The notes beneath the pieces were generated by a model that was not told the DNA's origin, ran no database searches, and worked only from the letters and a program-made list of their open reading frames with translations. A stretch of DNA of 64,000 nt, from assembly GCA_963995525.1 (NCBI GenBank), contig OZ023205.1:60450609-60514608 (forward strand). The letters run 5' to 3'. Positions 12,601 to 24,600 of the stretch are shown piece after piece; position 1 is the first letter of the stretch; each line of letters starts with the position of its first letter. Source of the stretch: Escarpia spicata (taxonomy: Eukaryota; Annelida; Polychaeta; Sabellida; Siboglinidae). Position numbers and translations under genes: made by a program.

Positions 12601-15600
12601 AGTTTGATTCTTCTTGCTGCTGTCTGTACGAGTACCTGGCAGCATCTATGGAAAGCATTCAGCCATGTTGCAATTACTGTATAAAGACTGACTATATGTT
12701 ATTGGGTATCCACCATTGTATATATGTACTCATTTATGCAGCTGAGAATTGAAGCAATGTTGATGAACAAAATTAATAATCCACTTTATAATAAAAGTAA
12801 ACCTTTTTAAAGAAACATTTTACAGAAATCTGCAACATAATAAAAGTAAACTTCAGATATAGAATTAATAAATTCAGTATGAATTGTAAAATTTTATTTA
12901 TGCCTTACGTATAGTCTTATGTGTTTTATGACAAACTTCACAGTTGGTATTTTATTTATTTACATCTTAAATGTCTTTGTTTCCTGATATACATGCACAT
13001 CTTACATCTGGTGATATATTAACTTTGTTATATATTACTTAACTGTTGTTTTGTTTTTAGGATGAATCTTTTCTTGAGGACATTAACATGATTCTGAACA
13101 CGGCTGATATTCCCAATCTATATGAGAACGAGGACAAGCTCAGTATTATTGAGAAGGTACTTACTGCACCTTAGATACGAGTCTGATACAAATCTGCAGC
13201 GAGTAAGTGGTTGTCTTGTAATGCACGCATGTGTGTGTGTAAGTGGTTGTCTTGTAATGCATGCATGTGTGCGTGTAAGTGGTTGTCTTGTAATGCACGC
13301 ATGTGCGCGTGTAAAGCATTCAAGTCTAGGAATGCTGAAATTTTAAAATAACTAAGTACGGCTATTTGATTTACTTAGGCGAGGTCTACTAATTTGGAAG
13401 TGTTGCTGTTTGAGATATATCACGCTGGAGATATTTTACACATAATCAAACAGAGTTTATAAGACCACCCGTATAATCCTGGACAGTGTTTATAAGACAA
13501 CCCCGTATAATCTTGGACAGTGTTTATAAGACAACCTGTATAATCCTGGACAGTGTTTATAAGACCACCTGTATAATCCTGGACAGTGTTTATAAGACCA
13601 CCTGTATAATCCTGGACAGTGTTTATAAGACAACCCTTATAATCCTGGACAGTGTTTATAAGACAACCTGTATAATCCTGGACAGTGTTTATAACACCAT
13701 CCCATATAATCCTGGACAGTGTTTATAAGACAACCCCGTATAATCTTGGACAGTGTTTATAAGACAACCTGTATAATCCTGGACAGTGTTTATAAGACCA
13801 CCTGTATAATCCTGGACAGTGTTTATAGGACCACCCCGTATAATCCTTGACAGTGTTTATAAGACAACCTGTATAATCCTGGACAGTGTATAGGACCACC
13901 CCGTATAATCCTGGACAGTGTTTATAAGACCACCTGTATAATCCTGGACAGTGTTTATAGGACCACCCCGTATAATCCTGGACAGTGTTTATAGGACCAC
14001 CTGTATAATCCTGGACAGTGTTTATAAGACCATCCCATATAATCCTGGACAGTGTTTATAAGACCACCCCGTATAATCTTGGACAGTGTTTATAAGACAA
14101 CCTGTATAATCCTGGACAGTGTTTATAAGACCACCCCGTATAATCCTGGACAGTGTTTATAAGACAACCTGTATAATCCTGGACAGTGTTTGTAAGACCA
14201 CCCGGTATAATCCTGGACAGTGTTTATAAGACCACCCCATATAATCTTGGACAGTGTTTATAAGACAACCCTTATAATAATGGACAGTGTTTATAAGACA
14301 ACCTGTATAATCCTGGACAGTGTTTATAAGACCACCTGTATAATGCTGGACAGTGTTTATAAGACCATCCCATATAATCCTGGACAGTTTTATAAGACCA
14401 CCCTATATAATCGTGGACAGTGTTTATAAGTTCACCCCGTATAATCGTGGACAGTGTTTATAAGACCACCCAGTATAATCATGGACAGTGTTTATAAGAC
14501 AACCCTTTTAAGAATGGACAATGTTTATAAGACAACCTGTATAATCCTGGACAGTGTTTATACGACCACCCATATAATCCTGGACAGTGTTTATAAGACA
14601 ACTCATAATAATGGACAGTGTTTATAAGACAACCTGTATAATCCTGGAGAGTGTTTATAAGATCACCCATATAATCCTGGACAGTATTTATAAGACAACC
14701 CTTATAATAATGGACAGTGTTTATAAGACCCCCCCCCCTATAATCCTGGACAGTGTTTAATGATGGACAGTGTTTATAAGACCCATCCTATAATCATGGA
14801 CAGTGTTTATAAGATCACCCGTATAATCATGGACAGTGTTTATAAGACCCATCCTATAATCATGGACAGTGTTTATAAGATCACCCGTATAATCCTGGAC
14901 AGTGTTTATCGGTGTGTCTGTCTATGTTTTTATCTATATATTAATTGGCAAAAACCCTAAGTTCATTACACCACCATGGGAGTGTGTGTGCAATAGTACT
15001 GCAGGAACTGTACATGTGTCTGACCAGTCTGGTTTTAAATGTCCAGCACCTGAAAAAATTGTTCGCTATGGCCACACGTGTTGTTGAGTGAGTGAATGAT
15101 TTGGTGTGGCAAAGGAAGAGCTGTCGTTGTGAGCAGGATTTGATAGAATAAATGTGTTGACAGATGCAGGTGTTGGCGCAGCAGGAGAATGCACAGGTGG
15201 AGGTGACGCCACTGTCCATGTACAACCGCTTCATTGAGAGGATCCGGCGCAACCTGCACGTACTACTCGCCTTCAGTCCCATCGGAGATGCCTTCCGCAA
15301 CCGACTACGCATGTTCCCCTCACTCATTAGTTGTTGCACCATCAACTGGTTCAAGGTGAGTGGGTCATTAGTTGTTGAAGCATCAACTGGTTCAAGGTGA
15401 GTGTCATTAGTTGTAGCATCAACTGGTTCAAGGGGAGTTTATCATTACTTTTTATGTGATCGACTGAGTGCATCATTATTTGTGCTAACAATTGGTTCAA
15501 GGTGAGTGCGTCATTAGTTATAGCATGAGTTGGTTCAAGGTGAGTTTTTCGCCAGGTATTGTGTGATCAGCTGAGTGCATCAATACCCGGTAGTTGTAGT

Positions 15601-18600
15601 GCCATCAACTGGTTCAAGGTGATTCTGTCATATCAGTTGTTACACCATGAACTGGTTCAAGGTGATTCCGTCATATCAGTTGTTACACCATGAACTGGTT
15701 CAAGGTTATCCCATCATATCAGTTGTTACACCATGAACTGGTTCAAGGTTATTCCGTCATATCAGTTGTTACACCATGAACTGGTTCAAAGTGATTCCGT
15801 CATATTAGTTGTTACACCATGAACTGGTTCAAGGTGAGTACACTATTAGTTATGATTTCATAATTGGACATTGAATTGTGAGCGTACTTCTTTATGTTGT
15901 GATGCTGTCATCGCGTTCAAAGACGCATGTGATGAGGACAAAACTATTGTTTGCATCGTTGTATACACAATAGCAGCTGAACATATCAGTTGTTTTACAA
16001 TCGCCTTTGATAATACAGAATATAGGCCACAATTTAACTTTGCTGAAATCTTTAAGAATGTGCATTCGACTGTAATTAGAGGTGGTAGAGCCAGACAAGG
16101 CTACTGTGCCACTGATTACAGCTGCCTACAATTTGAGATAAATAGTCAAACGTGACCATAAAGCATCAGATCTTAGTATTTACTCAACTTTTAATTTAGC
16201 CTTGTATTTGTAGTTGCTGTTTTTTATTTACTCATAACTTTACTATATATACATAGGTTTATTTATATAAACTAGTATTTTGACTTGTTAACTTTTTCCT
16301 TTTCAATCCATAATGGACTTATCTCTCTTATGTGTGATTTTTTACGTTTTAGATATGCCGATTTTGTAAACACCCGTGAATGGGGCATTAATTCCCGGAC
16401 TTGAGTGTGTCTAAATAAAGTTTTTTATTATAAATAGGTAGGTGTGACCACAAATAGGTTGACATGACCACAAATAGGTAGGCGTGACCACAAATAGGTA
16501 GGCGTGACCACAAATAGGTAGGCATGACTACAAATAGGTAGGTGTGACCACAAATAGGTAGGCATGACCACAAATAGGTTGACATGACCACAAATAGGTA
16601 GGCATGACTACAAATAGGTAGGCGTGACCACAAATAGGTAGGCATGAGCAAAGGTGTATTCACTGATTATGTATTTCTGGTGTGACAGGCGTGGCCTGAG
16701 GACGCGTTGGAACTGGTCGCTCACACGTTCTTTGATGATGTGGAGATGTCGTCAGACTTGTGCAGAGAAGCTGTGGTTATGTGCAAACACTTCCACGAGA
16801 GTGTGCGTGCACTCTCTGAAAGGTTGGTTCATTATATACACTTCGAAAAGTCTTCTCTAAACTTTAGCAAATGTCTAGCAGTTATCAATAAAGTCCACAG
16901 CAAATTTCACTTTTGATGCTGATGAGAAATATCTCCTTCCCTGTGATGTTAATGGCTATACAGTGAAGACATTAATGTGTAGAAATGTGTGACCCTTGGA
17001 CAGTCTTACAGTAATTGAGCTAGTGTGTGTGTCTATTATGCTGTGGTTTTTTCAGGTACTAAACTTTTAGCTGTTTATCTATAACTCTAGGAAGTTGCCA
17101 TGATACTAATTATTTTCACTATAATATTAATTACCCCTCATAGAATTGCCCCTTAAAAATTGTTTGCAATGCTTAGCAAGTAGTTCCCAGTTACGTAAAC
17201 TGTCACGTGATCATTGTGTATGTAGCGCCCACTGGTATGTAATATTGAACTTGGACTTTCTGCCTTACATGTATCATATAAGATGTAGTGCTAGCCACTT
17301 GTTTGCTACAGCAAATGTAAAATAATATAAAGGTATTATCAGAACGGCTATTTTAACTTAATGACAAGGATCAACATGTCTATGAATACCATTATTCAGA
17401 ACATTCTTACAAGTGACATGTATTGTACGTTGCAATTGCAGCGTCAGTGGATCCTGGCTTTATATAATTTTTAATTATGTTGTGTTTATCTATGTAATTA
17501 TTTTATATGGATATACTATTTTTATCGATGTATTTTTTATACGGACTGAAATACAAACATTATTATAACAGGGATGAGAAATTTCCGGTTTTTGCGGGAA
17601 TTCCGTTTTTTTTACTGCTCCAAAGATCACTTTTGTGAATCGTGTAAATCCAGGGAGAAAAAAAAAGAATGTTGGGGGGGTAGGGCATATCAAATCCTGG
17701 ACAATTTACTGACGATCTATCTGCGGATTGAGCTAACCATCTATCCACCGGGTGTCGCCACGTGTTAATGACGCTGCCTGGCGATTAGAGACAGAACCGA
17801 CCCAACCGAACCCGTGAATCTGCGAAGTAAAACCCTTAGTTCTGTCGGCTGTTCGCTTCAGCGCTTTCGAAGTGCGCGCACAAAAGCAGTGGACCAATAG
17901 GAAGCAACGATGTATTTTGTGGAGATGTCGATCATTTTCGAACACAATGGCTAATCGACGATTTGTTGTACGGCAAGACAAATGTTGCGTGAAGGACATT
18001 GACAAAAGTGTCAAGAATAAGTGGAATTAGGTGTGGCTGGAGAGATCGGCTGGAGACACTATGTTGGATATATTCATCAGTAAATTATCAGCACCAGGGA
18101 AAGCCTACTGTTTGTGGTGCGAGGCCGATGTCAACTATGCGGATTGGATCCTACAGGCTACACTGCAGTCAGAGGGGAACCGAAGGCATAGAAGTACACA
18201 CGCTGGCACTGCCCACACTGGTCACCAATGTTCTATTAGAACCTAAACAGAGGGCATATCATATGGAAGTTCGCTGATTCCATGTAGACAACACATTTCC
18301 ACAAGCACCCACAAGTTCCAGATTGGACTCGTGGTGGGCTACCATATTCTCTACTGGCAAGTTCCTAGCCTTGTCAAAGCTGGTGGCTGTAATGATGAGC
18401 TGCTTTCATGGTCCTCAAGTGGAAGGGTGTTTTAGTCACATGTCTAGCATCATGAATACTGACACTGCCAGAAAGAATGTTAGTACATTCAACACTATCC
18501 AAACAGTGAAGTACTCACTCATGCCGTCATGGCAAGCAACAAGACTGCTATACAGGACTTCCACAAACAGGACTGGTCGCCTCGTTCACAACACAAGGGG

Positions 18601-21600
18601 TGCACACAAAATGTACTCCATCCATCTTGCCAAGGAAGGAAAGATGAAGGAGGAGAAGAAAACTGAGCTGAACATGTCAAAGACGAAGGCAGCCACCAAG
18701 TACAAAGCTAAGGAAGCAGTTGAGCTGGCAACGAAGAAAACTAGAATGTCCCATCAACGGGCTGTTTTGACAAAGTTGGCTAAGGAGAAAGCTGCCCGTA
18801 ATATCATTAACAAGTGAGTTAGTACTATGACAATGTGTGTGTGAGTCCGTGTGTTTTTTTTGCTATTGGAAATGTTAAGATTTTCTATTTAATATTGCTC
18901 AAAATACACCATATGTCGTCTACAATTAAACAAATATCTCTGAGGAGCCCCCCTCCCCCCGATTAGATGAGACAGTCCTCTCGGGCTGAAATGTGGGCCA
19001 CAGCAAAATTTCCAGTTTTTTCTCTGAATGTCGCTCTCATCCCTGTTATAAACAGAAACTCTGTGTTTTAGATACTACGACACAATGAGAAGGAGGAATT
19101 ATGTGACACCAACGTCATACCTCGAACTGATAAAGACATTTAAAAATCTGCTGAATAAGAAGCGACTTGAGCTGATTACACTCAAGGACAGATACGTCGT
19201 TGGACTCGAGAAACTGGAGTTCTCTGAATCACAGGTAAATATCTAGGATGGTCTCAAAGAATAACACTTGCATTGTGATGTAATGGCAAGTAACAGTGAT
19301 TGGTGTGAGTGATGTAGAAGATGACGTGAGTGATGTCAAAGGTGATGTGAGTGATGTCGAAGGTGGCATGAATGATGTCGAAGTTGATGTGAGTTATGTC
19401 TAATGTAATAAGAGTGATACGGAAGTTGATGTGAGTGCTGTCCCTAGATCGCAGTGATGCAGAAGGTCATGTGAGTGATGCAGAAGGTAATGTTAGTGCT
19501 GTCCCCAGATCGCCGTGATGTGGAAGGTAATGTGAGTGATGCAGAATGTAATGTAAATGATGTTATGCAGAAGGTGATATGAGTGCAGTTGCCAGCTCAC
19601 AGTGATATGGAAGGTGATGTGAGTAATGCAGAAGGTGATGTGAGTGATGCAGAAGGTAATGCGAGTGCTGTCCCTAGATTGCAGTGATGCAGAAGGTAAT
19701 GTGAGTGATGCAGGAGGTATTGCGAGTGCTGTCCCCAGATTGCAGTGATACAGAAGTTGATGTGAGTGCTGTCCCTAGATTGCAGTGATGCAGAAGGTGA
19801 TGTGAGTGATGCAGAAGGTAATGTGAGTGATGCAGAAGGTAATGCGAGTGCTGTCCCCAGATTGCAGTGATGCAGAAGGTAATGCGAGTGATGCAGAAGG
19901 TAATGCAAATGCTGTCCACGGATGGCGGTGATGCAGAAGGTAATGTGAGTGATGCAGAAGGTGATGTGAGTGCTGTCCCCAGATTGCAATGATGCAGAAG
20001 GCGATGTGAGTGCTATCTCCAGATCGCAATGATGCAGAAGGTGATGTGAGTGATGCAGAAGGTGATGTGAGTGATGCAGAAGGCGATGTGAGTGATGCAG
20101 AAAGTGATATGAGTGCTGTCCGCAGATCGCAGTGATGCAGAAGGAGCTGCAGGCACTGCAGCCGAAGTTGATTGAGACGAGCCGTGAGACGGAGCAGCTG
20201 ATTGAGGTGATAGAGCACAAGACGGAGGAGGTGGAGGCCGTGAAGAGCATCGTGGAGGCGGACGAGGCCGTTGCAGAGAAGGCAGCCATGGAGGCCAAGG
20301 CCATCAAGGTATTGCGCAGTCTTCACTGTAATTGATGTGTCCAGTACATCACAGTTTGCCTACATCACAATCAAATTTTGTGTGTGCGTGACCTCCGTCA
20401 AGCTTTGACTTTGCCAACAATGTTGACAATGATTATATATGTGAATTACATTACAATTGCTGCATGACATCTCATAAATCAAACATTCCTACCTACATTT
20501 GTCACTTTATAAACTTTGCCTTATGTTTTTGTCATAAAGAAACAGTTTTGTGACCACAATTTCATTTCAAGTTTTCTGATGGTTTGCTAGGCAACAGGTC
20601 ATGTGATGGATAGGTTAATTCTCTGTTCTCTTCTCATCCTTGTATTGTGTGGGAGACATGTTAATGCAAATTGACGCTAATACCAACTTTGGATCGTACA
20701 AATCACAATTCCTGCAGCAATTTATTGGTGACAGGAGTTGAGCCCATGCTGAGCACATGATGTTTTCTGGGACTTTGTGAACTTATAATAATAATAACAT
20801 ATGAGACCAACCCAAATGGGTAGTTTACACAGCTGTATAGTTGATTTGATGAAGGTATCTAAATAGACATATTGCTGTGTGGCAAATGTGCGTCGTGGTG
20901 GTTTAAACCAGTGCTAAACACAGCACATTATTTTACTTTGCAAACATATGAGACAGTCCCCTACACAGACTAACATGTCTATGTCAGTCTGGCTTACAGT
21001 GTCGCATGGTCTTTGGTAGGATGACTGTGAGGCACAACTTGAAGTGGCGATGCCGGCGATGAACGCGGCAATTGCTGCCCTGAATACACTCAAGCAGAAT
21101 GACATCACGATTGTGAAGTCAATGGCGAACCCACCACGTGGCGTCAAACTTGTCATGGAGGCTGTCTGTATTCTCAAGGTAAACACTAAATGTGTCTCCA
21201 TCCATACAGGTCACATGGTGTTGGTTTTTTATATATTTTTTATATATTTCTCCCAACAAATATAACAAGAAAACCTGGCTGGACTCCGTGAACTATTAGT
21301 TAAAAATTTTCAAGTTACTCTCAGGCCTTGACATAATTTGTTTTCTTGACCCGGGGAGGACAGTAAATTTTAAGTTACTGGCCCACCAACAAATATTATT
21401 GGCTCAGCAAAAAGTTACTGGTCTGAAATTTTCCGCACACTAATTGTGTATTATTTGTTGAAAAAATGTCACTGCCAGTTTTAGGTAATAGATTTTCCAC
21501 TGCAAAATTTAATCTGTGAGAACGGTAAATTATATTTCAGTTAATACAAATATGTTTTAAAAGGCCAATTTCTTGTAAAAAACACGTTTTCTGATGAGCA

Positions 21601-24600
21601 GACAATATTGACATGTCAAACAAACTAGTGACATGTCGGACAGACCCTCAGGTGTCATTGGTGTTTGTTAGGGCATCAAGGCTGATAAGAAGAAGGATGC
21701 AAGTGGAAGGATGGTGGAGGACTACTGGATGCAAGCCAAGAAGGTATCTAGCTGGACATAAGCACGCACGCACGCAGGCACGCACGCACTCATGCATGCA
21801 CAAGCCAATACAACCAGGCCACTTCAAACCTTTACAGAATACTTGCTTTAGTCTGGACAATACATTTTTGTAATACCAGAAGTTAGATATGCATAATTAG
21901 ACATAATTAATACAGGCCGTTTCAACATTCAAAGGTTTTCAGCATGATCCTGTGTACGTAAAACTATCTTATGTGATCGTTTTAAGGTATCTATGTATTA
22001 ATACGCTAACTTTCGATGATTGTAAGTGCATCTCCCCCCAGGTACCGAGGTACTCGCCTCTTTTGTAAGTACATTTCCCAGGTATCGAGGTACTCGCCTC
22101 TTTCTGTGTTCATTGTAAGTACATCTCCTCCCAGGTACCGAAGTACATTCACCTCTTTCTGTGTTCATTGTAAGTACATCTCCCAGGTACCGAGGTACTC
22201 GCCTCTTCCTGTGTTCATTGTAAGTACATCTCCTAGGTACCGAGGTACACTCGCCTCTTTCTGTGTTCATTGTAAGTACATCTCCCAGGTACCGAGGTAC
22301 ACTCGCCTCTTTCTGTGTTCATTGTAAGTACAGCTACCGAGGTACTCGCCTCTTTCTGTGTTCATTGTAAGTACATCTCCTCCCAGGTACCGAGGTACAC
22401 TCGCCTCTTTCTGTGTTCATTGTAAGTACATCTCCCAGGTACCGAGGTACTCGCCTCTTTCTGTGTTCACTGTAAGTACATCTCCCAGGTACCGAAGTAC
22501 ATTCGCCTCTTTCTGTGTTCATTGTAAGTACTTCTCATCCCAGGTACCGAGTTACACTCGCCTCTTTCTGTGTTCATTGAAAGTACATCTCCCAGGTACC
22601 GAGGTACTCGCCTCTTTCTGTGTTCATTATAAGTACATCTCCCAGGTACTGAGGTACACTCGCCTCTTTTTGTGTTCATTGTAAGTACAGGTACCGAGGT
22701 ACTCACCTCTTTCTGTGTTCATTGTAAGTACATCTCCTTCCAGGTACCGAGGTACTCATCTCTTTCTGTGTTCATTGTAAGTACATCTCCTAGGTACCGA
22801 AGTACATTCGCCTCTTTCTGTGTTCATTGTAAGTACATCTCCTCCCAGGTACCGAGGTACACTCGCCTCTTTCTGTGTTCATTGTAAGTACATCTCCCAG
22901 ATACCGAAGTACTCACCTCTTTCTGTGTTCATTGTAAGTACATCTCCTTCCAGGCACCGAGGTACTCGCCTCTTTCTTTGTTCACTCACTTCCTTGGAGC
23001 CTTTGCTCTACAAACTGACTACAGATTTCAGAAAGCTCAACAATAGTTTTTTATTGACTTTCATGTTTTTGCTATGCTACCCTCTTCTAGAAGGCCTTTC
23101 TCCTACCTGAGAGAAGTGAGTGGTGGTCAGTGCATGTGTAAACGCGGGGTTTGTTCCTCCACAGGTGGGTGTAATCAAAGCTAGTATAGTCATATTGTCA
23201 GCATCCCTGAATGGCTGAACTATCTTGTATTTCAAATTGCCCCTGGTGCGTAGATGCTGGGAGACATGCACTTCCTGGACACACTGAAAGAGTTTGACAA
23301 GGACAACATCCCGGCGACCAACATCAAGAAGATCCGGGACAACTACATCAACAACCAGGACTTCAACCCGGAGATCATCAAGAACGTGTCGTCTGCTTGC
23401 GAGGGACTCTGTAAATGGGTGCGCGCTATTGATGTCTACGACAGCGTCGCGAAGGCAAGTTCTCTCTCCAGGAATAAGTTGTGTGTCCTTAAGGTGATGG
23501 TGACAGTGTCACTAACACAATTTGTGTATGTCATCGATTACGTCAGTATTGAATGACATGTTTGTGACAGTGTAACTAACTTAGGTTATATGTCATTGGC
23601 AATATTAGTAAGATACATAAGATTTGTCACCAACATATGTATGAGAAATTTAAGTGGAGTGTGGGTTGATGAGGGATGGAAGTGGAGAGTGGGTTGATGT
23701 GGAATGGAAGTGAAAAATTGGATGATGCGGAAAGGATGTGCAGAGTGAGTTGATGAGGATTGGAAGTGGAGTGTTGATGAAGAATGGAAGTGGAGAGTGG
23801 GTTGATGAGGAATGGAAGTTGAGAGGGGGTTGAAGAGGGATGGAAGTGGAGAGTGAGTTGATGAGGGACGGAAGTGGAGAGTGGGTTGATGAAGAATGGA
23901 AGTGGAGAGTGGGTTGATGAGGAATGGAAGTTGAGAGGGGGTTGAAGAGGGATGGAAGTGGAGAGTGGGTTGATGAGGGATGGAAGTGGAGATTGGGTTG
24001 ATGAGGAATGGAAGTGGAGAGTGGGTTGATGAAGAATGGAAGTGAAGAGTGAGTTGATGAGGGATGGGAGTGGAGAGTGAGTTGATGAGGGACGGGAGTG
24101 GAGAGTGGGTTGATGAGGGATGGAAGTGGAGCGTGGGTTGATGAGGGATGGAAGTGGAGTGTGGGTTGATGAGGAATGGAAGTGGAGTGTGATTTGATGA
24201 GGAATGGAAGTGGAGTGTGGGTTGATGAGGAATGGAAGTGGAGTGTGCGTTGATGAGGGGTGGAAGTGGAGAGTTGGTTGATGAGGGATGGAAGTGGAGT
24301 GTGGGTTGATGAGGGATGGAAGTGGAGTGTGGGTTGATGAGGAATGGAAGTGGAGTGTGGTTTGATGAGGAATGGAAGTGGAGTGTGGGTTGATGTGGAA
24401 TGGAAGTGGAGAGTGGGTTGATGAGGAATGGAAGTGGAGAGTGGGTTGATGAGGGGTGGAAGTGGAGAGTTGGTTGATGAGGGATGGAAGTGGAGAGTTG
24501 GTTGATGAGGGATGGAAGTGGAGTGTGCGTTGATGAGGAATGGAAGTGGAGTGTGCGTTGATGAGGGGTGGAAGTGGAGAGTTGGTTGATGAGTGATGGA

